Positions 1 through 6,712 of a stretch of 7,247 nucleotides of DNA are shown here, piece by piece (positions within the stretch are counted from its first letter, which is position 1; each line of letters starts with the position of its first letter). A program made the translations under genes and the position numbers. The stretch is from JAGXLC01 sp046545815. GTDB lineage: Bacteria; Bacteroidota; Bacteroidia; Bacteroidales; UBA12077. The notes beneath the pieces are model-generated. The model searched no databases. It was not told the origin of the DNA and worked only from the letters and a program-made list of their open reading frames with translations. The stretch spans positions 1 through 7,247 of the forward strand of contig JBKGZA010000166.1 in assembly GCA_046545815.1 (NCBI GenBank), read 5' to 3'.

Positions 1-145
1 CAAAACGGAAACACATTAAATTCCTTGAAAACATCCTGTTTGGTTTTGGCTTGTCCAAATTAGGGTCTAACCAGAAAATTCAAACAAACATTCTCAGTGT
101 AAAGAATAGCTATTCCCTTAAGATGGTTATATTATCCTGACCAAA
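1..145. other. Non-coding region downstream of lepB
   Basis: I see no supported gene here in either strand; stops are frequent. The region holds a perfect 12-bp palindrome (GAATAGCTATTC, 104-115) just past the lepB stop. Further along, on the minus strand, a TTTG at 81-84 is followed after 18 bp by TAATTTG (56-62). That is a loose match to a Bacteroidota promoter and could serve a gene beyond the window edge. Neither is firm. In many Bacteroidota a wbqC-like gene follows lepB, but no such coding sequence is visible in these 145 bases. Confidence 0.4.
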
Positions 146-1549
146 CTAAGAGATCACCTTAAACAACCTGCGCCAGCGTATTCTATCGAGGAAACTACCG
201 TATTTGTCTACAGAAAGCCAGAGGAAAACTGCTTTCCCCACGATATGGTCTTCGGGCACGAAGCCCCAATATCTGGAATCTGCTGAATTGTGCCGGTTAT
301 CTCCCATCATGAAATAGTAATCCATCTGAAACGTATAGCGCTCTGTCGGTTTACCGTTAATAAAAACGGTACTGTCTCTCACGTCCACCTCATTCCCTTC
401 ATGGGTTCTGATGATGCGTTTGTAAAGCGGCAGATTGCGAGGGGTTATTTGTACTGTCTCACCTTCTTCAGGAACATATAGCGGCCCGAAATTGTCCTCA
501 GTCCATTCATAATCCGGGTCAAACGGAAAAATTGTATGGTTTACCGAGGAAGGGGAATTGTTTACATATTTGGTTACATCCACTATATTGGAAAAATTAT
601 TGATTTTTTCACGACTTTCATGGGTGAGCGGCATCCTGTAAGTGGAGCTGGAAGACGTATAACTGACGTCAGCCTGGTTGATATCCATCCTTTCCAGGTG
701 GACGGGATTGATTTTGTTGCCGTTGGTTTTGACCAGGTAATTGTACTGCATATTCTCAAAGTGCTTTTGCTCATTCCCGTTAATATACACCTGTCCATCT
801 TCTATTTTAATTGTATCTCCTGCCTTGGCAACACATCGTTTGATATAATTGGTTCTTTTGTCAACAGGATGGGTGGTAATATCGTATTGATCCCTGATAT
901 ATTCCCGTGCCCTTTGCTTGTAAGCAGAAATTGAGCGGACCTGATTCCCGTTGTTAATGTCTCTGTTTTTCAACTCCTGTGCATACTGCCGTAAAATAGA
1001 ATAATAATCCTTATCCTGTATCTGAGCAATAACGGTATCCCCGGCAGGAAAATTAAAGACCACAATATCGTTCTGCTTTATTGGTCCCAGGCCATCAAGT
1101 CTTTTATAATCCCATTTCACCCATTCCAAATATGATTTGGTTGTAGAGGTAAAGGGCAGGGTATTATGGGCAAAGGGAAAAGAGATGGGTGTATTGGGCA
1201 TCTTGGGGCCGTAGCTGACCTTGCTCACAAAGAGGTAATCTCCCGCCAGGAGGGTTTTCTCCATGGAAGAAGTGGGAATGGTGTAAGCTTCAATAATGAA
1301 AAGGCGGATGAGGGATGCAGCAATCACTGCAAAAATAAGGGCATCCACCCATTCGATCAATTTGCTTGGCTTTTGCCCGGGTTTCTTCCAAAAAGTCCAA
1401 TTCACCTTTTTAGTAATGAACCAATCGAAAATGATAATCAAACCCAGAAGAAACCAGGCATTCTCAAGCCATATAACCAACAGGATATAAATAAAGGCTG
1501 TTATTCCAAAATTAAAGTACCTGCTTTTCAGAATATTTTTAAAGTCCAT
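146..1549 (-). CDS. lepB: Signal peptidase I (long Bacteroidota type)
   Basis: Membrane-bound serine protease (family S26) that removes signal peptides from exported preproteins on the outer face of the inner membrane. The 467-residue product has hydrophobic segments at about residues 12-45 and 67-88. The catalytic serine is in the PTSSM motif (Ser95). The catalytic lysine is in YIKRCVAKAGD (Lys237). The C-terminal signature GDNRHNSADSRYWG is at 416-429. Between the lysine box and the last box there is an insert of about 170 residues, which makes the protein much longer than the 324-residue E. coli enzyme; such long forms are usual in Bacteroidota. The ATG start lies 9 bp after the dapB stop, so the two genes are probably co-transcribed. 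No Shine-Dalgarno sequence precedes it. Function is secure; the role of the insert is unknown to me. Confidence 0.97.
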   Translation of the reverse strand: MDFKNILKSRYFNFGITAFIYILLVIWLENAWFLLGLIIIFDWFITKKVNWTFWKKPGQKPSKLIEWVDALIFAVIAASLIRLFIIEAYTIPTSSMEKTLLAGDYLFVSKVSYGPKMPNTPISFPFAHNTLPFTSTTKSYLEWVKWDYKRLDGLGPIKQNDIVVFNFPAGDTVIAQIQDKDYYSILRQYAQELKNRDINNGNQVRSISAYKQRAREYIRDQYDITTHPVDKRTNYIKRCVAKAGDTIKIEDGQVYINGNEQKHFENMQYNYLVKTNGNKINPVHLERMDINQADVSYTSSSSTYRMPLTHESREKINNFSNIVDVTKYVNNSPSSVNHTIFPFDPDYEWTEDNFGPLYVPEEGETVQITPRNLPLYKRIIRTHEGNEVDVRDSTVFINGKPTERYTFQMDYYFMMGDNRHNSADSRYWGFVPEDHIVGKAVFLWLSVDKYGSFLDRIRWRRLFKVIS

Positions 1550-1558
1550 AATTTTTAA

Positions 1559-2284
1559 TTAAATATTTAATAGATCGTCCATTGAATAGATACCTTGTTT
1601 GTCATGAATGAATTCGGCAGCCATAACCGCTCCGAGTGCAAAACCCTCCCTGCTTTTGGCGGAATGTTTCAGCTCAATATCATCAAAAGAGGAAAAATAC
1701 ATTATCCTATGTATACCGGGGACCTCATCTTCACGGATCGCCTTGACCGGAATTTCATCCCCTGCTTCGCTTTGTTCCTTCCTCCATTTGTTTTTTCTGT
1801 TAATCTCATTGATAAGGCTTTCGGCCAGCTTAACAGCGGTACCGCTCGGAGCATCAACCTTATGGACATGATGAGTTTCTTCTATCTTCACATCATAATT
1901 GGAGTAATGGTTCATGATCCTGGCCAGATACTCGTTAACCTTAAAGAACAGATTCATCCCTATATTGAAGTTGGAGGCATAAAAACAAGCCTTGCCATTT
2001 TCGAGACAATGCCGCCTGATATCGTGAAACCTTTCCATCCATCCGGTGGTTCCGGAGACAACCGGCAGGTTCGAGTCAAAACATTTCTTAATATTGTCAT
2101 AAGCGGCATCCGGGAGTGTAAATTCAATGGCCACATCAGCCTGCTTCAGATTCTCAGGGGTAAAATCATCCTGATTGTCCTTATCGATGGACATCAAAAT
2201 CTCATGCCCACGTTTTTCAGCTACCTTTTTAATCTCCCGGCCCATCCGGCCATAACCTATAATGATGATCTTTAAATTCCTCAT
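1559..2284 (-). CDS. dapB: 4-hydroxy-tetrahydrodipicolinate reductase
   Basis: NAD(P)H-dependent reductase of the diaminopimelate/lysine pathway; it makes tetrahydrodipicolinate in the cytoplasm. The N-terminal Rossmann fold begins with the nucleotide-binding loop GYGRMG (10-15). SGTTGW (77-82) belongs to the conserved core. The substrate-binding and catalytic segment THHVHKVDAPSGTA (137-150) supplies the likely catalytic His138 and Lys142. At 241 residues it is shorter than the E. coli enzyme (273), as is normal for the Bacteroidota form. The ATG at 2284 fits the start of the fold; the GAGG just 2 nt before it is too close to act as a good ribosome binding site. It is first in a two-gene unit with lepB and has its own candidate promoter upstream. 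Confidence 0.97.
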   Translation of the reverse strand: MRNLKIIIIGYGRMGREIKKVAEKRGHEILMSIDKDNQDDFTPENLKQADVAIEFTLPDAAYDNIKKCFDSNLPVVSGTTGWMERFHDIRRHCLENGKACFYASNFNIGMNLFFKVNEYLARIMNHYSNYDVKIEETHHVHKVDAPSGTAVKLAESLINEINRKNKWRKEQSEAGDEIPVKAIREDEVPGIHRIMYFSSFDDIELKHSAKSREGFALGAVMAAEFIHDKQGIYSMDDLLNI

Positions 2285-2318
2285 AACCTCTTGTTTTTAT
2301 AATCTGGTGAAACGTGTG

Positions 2319-2348
2319 CTAATATATAATTTTTTGAAAACAAACAAA
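2319..2348 (-). promoter_or_regulatory. Candidate dapB-lepB promoter
   Basis: On the minus strand a TTTG (2345-2348) is followed after 18 bp by TATATTAG (2319-2326). This matches five of the six fixed bases of the Bacteroidota -7 box TAnnTTTG. A second TTTG directly follows the first, so the -33 element is ambiguous. It lies between the rplT terminator and the dapB ATG and would give a leader of roughly 25-30 nt. The placement is sensible, but the call rests on consensus matching alone. Confidence 0.45.
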
Positions 2349-2354
2349 TATTCA

Positions 2355-2394
2355 TAAAACACAAAAAGGAAGCCCTGTGCAAAGCTTCCCTTGT
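2355..2394 (-). terminator. Intrinsic terminator after rplT
   Basis: Read on the minus strand, GGAAGC (2384-2389) and GCTTCC (2368-2373) form a 6-bp stem around a 10-nt loop. The stem is followed at once by TTTTT and then GTGTTTT. ACAA/TTGT outside the stem can extend it. It sits about 55 bp after the rplT stop and before the dapB promoter, so it marks the end of the thrS-infC-rpmI-rplT transcript. Confidence 0.85.
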
Positions 2395-2447
2395 AGCGTT
2401 CTATCTGTGATGAATAAAATAATAATAAAACGGTTATGGTCTTCTGT

Positions 2448-2798
2448 CTAAGCATTTTTCACCTCGTCCACAACAGCCTTAAAAGCGTGGGTATGATGCA
2501 TTGCCAGGTCGGCAAGTACTTTTCGGTTGAGGTTAATGTTTTGTTTACTGATGCCTCCCATTAACTCGGAATAAGACATTCCATGCTGCCGTGCTGCGGC
2601 GTTGATCCTTTGAATCCACAAACGCCGGAATTCTCCTTTTTTCTTTTTCCTGTCGCGGTAGGAGTACAACATTCCTTTTTCAACCGCATTCTTAGCTACT
2701 GTATAAACATTCTTTTTGGCGCCAAAGTATCCTTTGGCCTGCTTCATAATTTTTTTTCTTCTTCTGCGAGAAGCAACTGAATTTGTTGATCGTGGCAT
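2448..2798 (-). CDS. rplT: Large-subunit ribosomal protein uL20
   Basis: Ribosomal protein L20, which binds 23S rRNA early in assembly of the 50S subunit. The 116-residue, very basic product has the family's usual length. It shows the typical RRRRKKIMKQAKGYFGAKK stretch near the N-terminus, then LYSYRDRKKKKGEFRRLWI and INAAARQHGMSYSELM. It ends the conserved infC-rpmI-rplT gene order, 81 bp after rpmI, and is followed by a strong terminator. In some bacteria L20 represses its own operon through RNA structures that mimic rRNA; I could not identify such a structure here. The ATG at 2798 gives the conserved MPRS start. No Shine-Dalgarno is present. Confidence 0.98.
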   Translation of the reverse strand: MPRSTNSVASRRRRKKIMKQAKGYFGAKKNVYTVAKNAVEKGMLYSYRDRKKKKGEFRRLWIQRINAAARQHGMSYSELMGGISKQNINLNRKVLADLAMHHTHAFKAVVDEVKNA

Positions 2799-2879
2799 AA
2801 TTCTCTTTGATTTTTGAATGAACAGCGGTCTTTTTTACAATAAAGACTCTTTCGGCTGAATCATTCTGATTAAACACTA

Positions 2880-3077
2880 TTACTTCATTCCAAGCAAACC
2901 CTTGATATTGTCTTTATCCGACTTATGAACCGTAGCATAATATCCCAGGTTTCTTTTTCTTTTCTTATCTTTTTTTGTTAGCAAGTGACTCTTATAAGCA
3001 TATTTTCTTCTAATCTTACCGGAACCGCTAAGTTTAAAGCGTTTCTTCGCACCGGGAACTATTCTCGTCTTTGGCAT
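2880..3077 (-). CDS. rpmI: Large-subunit ribosomal protein bL35
   Basis: Ribosomal protein L35, a small basic component of the 50S subunit. I place the start at the ATG at 3077, giving 65 residues and the conserved MPKTR beginning. An in-frame TTG three codons upstream would add LNA, which has no support from the family. The AKKRFKLSGSGKIRRKYAYK segment and the LLTKKDKKRKRNL segment are diagnostic. It lies 29 bp after infC and 81 bp before rplT, in the standard order. It has no Shine-Dalgarno sequence. Confidence 0.97.
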   Translation of the reverse strand: MPKTRIVPGAKKRFKLSGSGKIRRKYAYKSHLLTKKDKKRKRNLGYYATVHKSDKDNIKGLLGMK

Positions 3078-3106
3078 AGCATTCAAATTTATTTATTATC
3101 TATCAT

Positions 3107-3658
3107 CTATTTTTGCTTCTTTGCTTTTGGTGCAATAAACATAGTCATTCGTTTACCTTCCAGTTTCGGCATTTTCTCGACTTTGCCATATTCTTCCAAA
3201 TCCTGGGCCAAACGGAGCAACAAGTACTCACCTTTTTCTTTAAAAAGAATCGACCTTCCTTTGAAAAAAACAAAAGCTTTTACTTTGGCACCATCCTCCA
3301 GAAATTTCCTGGCATGATTTAATTTAAACTGGTAATCATGTTCATTGGTGTTCGGACCAAAGCGAATTTCCTTCGTCTCCACCTTTGTTGTTTTCGACTG
3401 TAGCTCTTTCTGTTTTTTCTTTTGCTGATAAAGAAACTTCTGATAATCCACTATTTTACATACAGGGGGATCTGCGTTAGGAGAAACTTCCACCAGATCC
3501 AATTCCTGTTCATCGGCCATTTTTAGGGCCTCATCGAACGAATAAATCCCGGGGTTATCAATATTGTCACCCACAACCCTCACTTCGTCAGCCCGGATTT
3601 GATCATTAATTCTGTACCTAAGTTGTTGTTTCTTGTTTTTTGAACCTTTTCTTGCTAT
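3107..3658 (-). CDS. infC: Translation initiation factor IF-3, AUA start
   Basis: IF-3 binds the 30S subunit, checks start codon and initiator tRNA, and keeps the subunits apart. The N-domain includes RYRINDQIRADEV and VEVSPNADPPVCKIVDY. A lysine-rich linker (KKKQKELQSK) leads to the C-domain with EIRFGPNTNEHDYQFK, FFKGRS and LEGKRMTMFIAPK. The only conventional in-frame start is GTG at 3583, which would cut off the conserved RINDQIRADE. The frame is open back to the thrS stop, with no ATG, GTG or TTG upstream. An ATA at 3656-3658 lies 7 nt after a perfect AAGGAGGG. It gives MARKGSKNKK and a protein of 183 residues, close to the E. coli length (180). Rare starts on infC are known in other bacteria (AUU in E. 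coli), where IF-3 represses its own synthesis by rejecting them. AUA here is my inference from reading frame and spacing. Confidence 0.93.
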   Translation of the reverse strand: MARKGSKNKKQQLRYRINDQIRADEVRVVGDNIDNPGIYSFDEALKMADEQELDLVEVSPNADPPVCKIVDYQKFLYQQKKKQKELQSKTTKVETKEIRFGPNTNEHDYQFKLNHARKFLEDGAKVKAFVFFKGRSILFKEKGEYLLLRLAQDLEEYGKVEKMPKLEGKRMTMFIAPKAKKQK

Positions 3659-3673
3659 ACGACTGCCCTCCTT
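3656..3673 (-). promoter_or_regulatory. Strong infC ribosome binding site and AUA start
   Basis: The minus strand reads AAGGAGGG (3666-3673), a 7-nt spacer CAGTCGT, then ATA (3656-3658). The near-full match to the anti-Shine-Dalgarno fixes the start of infC upstream of the GTG at 3583. It contrasts with thrS, rpmI, rplT and lepB, which have no such element. Confidence 0.8.
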
Positions 3674-3697
3674 CTTTTTGGTTATACAAATATAATT

Positions 3698-5644
3698 TTA
3701 TTGATGGACAAATTCCATCTGATTGTGAATTTCTTTTAATAAAAGATCTTTGAATTCATTTACATTCATGGAACCCTGATCTCCTTCACCCTGTTTTCTT
3801 ACGGAGACCGTCTCGTTTTCCATTTCTTTTTCCCCTACAATCAGCAGATAAGGGATCTTTTTCAACTCGTTGTCCCTGATTTTCTTGCCGATCTTCTCGT
3901 TTCGCTGGTCAATCAGTGTGCGAATATCGCAATTATTTAAAAAATTCAAAACTTTTTTGGCATAATCGTTATACTTTTCGCTGATCGGCATTACCACGAC
4001 CTGATCCGGCGTGAGCCAAAGAGGAAACTTACCGGCTGTATGCTCTATAAGCACGGCAACGAAGCGCTCCATGGATCCAAAGGGTGCCCTGTGGATCATC
4101 ACAGGCCGGTGCCTTTGGTTATCTGAACCGACATATTCCAGATCAAAACGGTCGGGAAGGTTGTAATCGACCTGGATGGTGCCAAGCTGCCATTCCCTCT
4201 GCAACGCATCCTTCACCATAAAATCAAGCTTGGGGCCATAGAATGCTGCTTCTCCATAGACCACCTTGGCTTCTACCCCTTTATCCTCTACGGCTTCCAT
4301 GATGGCCTGCTCAGATTTCTCCCAGTTCTCATCGCTTCCAATGTAATCTTCTTTTTTGTTGGTATCGCGCAATGACACCTGAACGGTGTAGTTATCGAAC
4401 TCAAGTGTATTAAATATCTGCAGGATGATGTCCATTACTTTCTGGAATTCCTCTTTAAGCTGATCGGGACGGCAGAAGATGTGGGCATCGTCCTGTGTAA
4501 AACCCCTCACCCTGGTCAGGCCGTGCAGCTCACCGCTCTGCTCATAACGGTAAACCGTGCCGAACTCGGCATAACGGACCGGCAAATCCTTATATGAATA
4601 TTGTGTATGCCTGAACATTTCACAGTGATGCGGACAATTCATGGGCTTCAGCAGGAACTCCTCCCCTTCCTGGGGTGTGGTGATCGGCTGGAATGAATCC
4701 TGGCCGTACTTAGCATAATGGCCTGAAGTGACATAAAGCTCTTTCTGTCCGATATGCGGAGATATTACCTGCTGGTAACCATATTCCTTTTGTATCTTCT
4801 TCAGGTAATTCTCAAGGCGCTCCCTCAATTCGGCACCTTTGGGCAACCAGAGGGGTAAGCCCTGCCCCACCTTTTGTGAGAAGGTGAAAAGTTCCAGTTG
4901 TTTCCCCAGCTTCCGATGGTCCCGTTTTTTGGCCTCTTCCAGCATATGAAGGTATTCATCCAGCATCTTCTTCTTTGGAAAAGTGATGCCATATATACGG
5001 GTAAGCTGCTTTTTGTTTTCATTCCCTCTCCAATATGCACCGGCAACGCCCAGCAGCTTGATCGCCTTAATGTAACCGGTATGCGGCAAATGAGGCCCTC
5101 TGCAGAGGTCTACAAATTCACCCGTGCTATAAAAAGAAATCGTGCCGTCTTCTAGTTCACTTATCAATTCCACCTTATACTCATCCCCTTTATCCCTGTA
5201 ATACTTCAGGGCACGTTCCTTGGGCACTTCTTCCCTTTTAAACTCATATTTCTGGCTTACCAGCTCTTTCATTTTCTCTTCTATTTTAGGAAGATCGGCA
5301 TCGGTGATCGTTCTTCCGCCAGGATCCACATCATAGTAAAATCCCTGCTCAATACTCGGACCGATTCCGAATTTTATACCCGGATAAAGCTGTTCCAGTG
5401 CTTCTGCCATCAGATGAGCTGACGAGTGCCAGAACGTATGTTTCCCTTCCTCATCATCCCAGGTGTTCAGCTTCACTTTGGCATCTTTATGAATGGGTCT
5501 GTGCAGATCCCATATTTCACCGTCAACAGTAATTGATAACACTTCCTTTGCCAGTCTGGGACTAATAGAGCGTGCTATATCCATTCCTGTCACTCCTTCT
5601 TCAAACTCCTGAACCGAATTATCCGGTAATGTTATTTTAATCAT
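3698..5644 (-). CDS. thrS: Threonyl-tRNA synthetase
   Basis: Class II aminoacyl-tRNA synthetase that charges tRNA-Thr and edits mischarged Ser-tRNA-Thr. The 648-residue product has the full family layout. An N-terminal TGS domain spans about 1-62. The editing domain carries HSSAH (His73, His77) and the cysteine of DLCRGPH (Cys181). The catalytic core has motif 2 (RYAEFGTVYRYEQSGELHG, about 357-374) and motif 3 (FGSMERF). The three expected zinc ligands are Cys337 in MNCPHH, His388 in QDDAHIF, and His518 in MIHRAPFG. The C-terminal anticodon-binding domain starts near WLTPDQV. No key residue is missing. It heads the thrS-infC-rpmI-rplT operon; infC begins 39 bp after its stop. The leader is very short and has no Shine-Dalgarno, so translational autocontrol of the E. 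coli kind is not evident. Confidence 0.98.
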   Translation of the reverse strand: MIKITLPDNSVQEFEEGVTGMDIARSISPRLAKEVLSITVDGEIWDLHRPIHKDAKVKLNTWDDEEGKHTFWHSSAHLMAEALEQLYPGIKFGIGPSIEQGFYYDVDPGGRTITDADLPKIEEKMKELVSQKYEFKREEVPKERALKYYRDKGDEYKVELISELEDGTISFYSTGEFVDLCRGPHLPHTGYIKAIKLLGVAGAYWRGNENKKQLTRIYGITFPKKKMLDEYLHMLEEAKKRDHRKLGKQLELFTFSQKVGQGLPLWLPKGAELRERLENYLKKIQKEYGYQQVISPHIGQKELYVTSGHYAKYGQDSFQPITTPQEGEEFLLKPMNCPHHCEMFRHTQYSYKDLPVRYAEFGTVYRYEQSGELHGLTRVRGFTQDDAHIFCRPDQLKEEFQKVMDIILQIFNTLEFDNYTVQVSLRDTNKKEDYIGSDENWEKSEQAIMEAVEDKGVEAKVVYGEAAFYGPKLDFMVKDALQREWQLGTIQVDYNLPDRFDLEYVGSDNQRHRPVMIHRAPFGSMERFVAVLIEHTAGKFPLWLTPDQVVVMPISEKYNDYAKKVLNFLNNCDIRTLIDQRNEKIGKKIRDNELKKIPYLLIVGEKEMENETVSVRKQGEGDQGSMNVNEFKDLLLKEIHNQMEFVHQ

Positions 5645-5668
5645 GAAACAATGTTTATTTTAAGGTTG

Positions 5669-5699
5669 CAAAGATATAAAAAATCAGGATTCAAATAAA
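5669..5699 (-). promoter_or_regulatory. Bacteroidota-type promoter of the thrS operon
   Basis: On the minus strand TATCTTTG (5669-5676) is a perfect match to the Bacteroidota -7 box TAnnTTTG. Upstream is TTTATTTG (5692-5699). Its TTTA (5696-5699) lies 19 bp away and its TTTG (5692-5695) 15 bp away, so the -33 element is less certain. Transcription would start near 5660, leaving a leader of only about 15-20 nt before the thrS ATG. Confidence 0.7.
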
Positions 5700-5726
5700 C
5701 TTATGAAGGCTATATGTTGATTGTGA

Positions 5727-5852
5727 TTACCAACCCCGTTCTTCCCATTTATAGGGATTTTCGTATGTAAAAAACACGGCTTTGATACTGACCTTTTCTT
5801 CTTTTTCCTTTACCTGGTAATGAATCATGTAGGGAAAGTCCCGGACAGGCAT
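5727..5852 (-). pseudogene. C-terminal remnant of a RelE/ParE-like toxin
   Basis: A 41-residue open frame starting at ATG 5852 encodes RDFPYMIHYQV, a charged turn, then VSIKAVFFTYENPYKWEER. This resembles the last two strands and tail of Bacteroidota RelE/ParE family toxins, whose usual pattern is FPY-I-Y followed by a hydrophobic strand and a T-x-NP-x-KW ending. Such toxins are about 90-110 residues, so more than half is missing. Translating upstream in the same frame gives about 14 further plausible codons, broken by a TGA at 5853-5855 and closed by a TAG at 5898-5900. No antitoxin gene is adjacent. I read it as a decayed toxin-antitoxin locus. Family assignment is by pattern recall. Confidence 0.55.
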
Positions 5853-5956
5853 TCAACGTATCTCAAAAGTTCCGTGATTCGGCAGCGACGCAGCGGGCTA
5901 TTCATTGACACCCTTTCGGGGTTGGTGTTTGTACAATATCTCAAATTGATTTGAAT
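5853..5956. other. Non-coding segment after cutC with small inverted repeats
   Basis: This stretch between the cutC stop and the toxin remnant has no supported intact gene. It contains TCAAAT-TG-ATTTGA (5941-5954), the palindrome TTGTACAA (5929-5936), and a hairpin with ACACC/GGTGT arms (5908-5912 and 5924-5928). None is followed by a T-run on the minus strand, so I do not call a terminator for cutC. Confidence 0.4.
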
Positions 5957-6712
5957 CTATATGCCTTCCAGAAGGTTAATCACTTTCCTCACCCTGGCAG
6001 CACTTGTAATTTTCCGGGTATATTCAGGTATTTCAGCCAATCCTCCCATGGAAACCTCTTTCTGCCTGAATTGCATGCTGCTTTTAACAACTTCTGTCAA
6101 GGAAGCATGAAAAGCAGTTATGTTGGTTTTTTTAGCCAATTCTGCAATGTTCTGCTCATTAATCCCACCACCAGCCATAATTTTCAGTGATTTACCAGCT
6201 TCTTCCTGAAGCTTTGCAATAAGGTCGGCCCCATCAATGGCTTTATTTTTCTGTCCTGAGGTCAATAATCTGCTCACACCAAATGATCTTATAGTTTCAA
6301 GTGCTTTCAGCGGATACCTTGTCATGTCGAAAGCACGATGGAAGGTGACCGGCAAATCACCGCATGCTTCTATCAACCGGGAACAGGTTTCATAGTCTAC
6401 TGTACCGTCGGGATTCAGGCATCCCAGCACCATTCCGTCGGCACCATATTGTTTTGCGAGCTCAATATCCCGGAGCATCACTTCCACCTCCTCATCGTCG
6501 TAACAGAAATCTCCTCCGCGGGGACGGATGATCACAAAAACTGGGAGGTCCGATCTCCTCTTTGCCTGAATCAATGTACCTGCCGAAGGGGTGGTTCCAC
6601 CCTCGTAAAGGTTATCGGATAATTCCACCCGGTCGGCTCCTCCCCTGGAGGCTTCCGTCACCGATTCAACTGAATTCGCGCATATTTCCAGTTCAAACTG
6701 ATTCCTTTTCAC
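5957..6712 (-). CDS. cutC: CutC family protein
   Basis: TIM-barrel protein of the CutC family, historically linked to copper homeostasis; the biochemical role remains unsettled, so the name should be taken loosely. The product is 251 residues from the GTG at 6712, close to E. coli CutC (248). Family segments are visible in order: FELEICANS, GGADRVELSDNLYEGGTTPSAG, VIIRPRGGDFCY, GADGMVLGCLNPDGTVD, PVTFHRAFDM, SRLLTSG and IMAGGGIN. I chose the GTG over an ATG 11 codons upstream. AAAGGAGG lies 5 nt before the GTG, family homology begins right after it, and the extra residues belong to C39 peptidase sequence. The start overlaps the stop of the broken C39 frame (GTGA), so its translation may be coupled to that of the remnant. 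No separate promoter is visible just upstream. Confidence 0.93.
   Translation of the reverse strand: MKRNQFELEICANSVESVTEASRGGADRVELSDNLYEGGTTPSAGTLIQAKRRSDLPVFVIIRPRGGDFCYDDEEVEVMLRDIELAKQYGADGMVLGCLNPDGTVDYETCSRLIEACGDLPVTFHRAFDMTRYPLKALETIRSFGVSRLLTSGQKNKAIDGADLIAKLQEEAGKSLKIMAGGGINEQNIAELAKKTNITAFHASLTEVVKSSMQFRQKEVSMGGLAEIPEYTRKITSAARVRKVINLLEGI

Noticed and set aside
536..934. Plus-strand open frame of 132 aa inside lepB
   Set aside because: It is antisense to the conserved lepB coding sequence and resembles no family I know; such shadow frames are common opposite real genes.
1595..2275. Long plus-strand open frame (226 aa) opposite dapB
   Set aside because: It lies wholly antisense to a clear dapB with all catalytic motifs and has no recognisable protein features of its own.
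5645..5668. T-box or other threonine-sensing leader before thrS
   Set aside because: The likely leader is only about 15-20 nt and has no room for such a structure, and T-box leaders are not typical of Bacteroidota.
5903..5905. Small frame starting at ATG 5905 (26 aa, beginning MNSPLRRC)
   Set aside because: It reads out of frame through the toxin remnant, has no recognisable features and is short enough to occur by chance.
5908..5928. Hairpin as a cutC terminator
   Set aside because: The ACACC/GGTGT stem is short with a wide loop, and no T-run follows on the minus strand.
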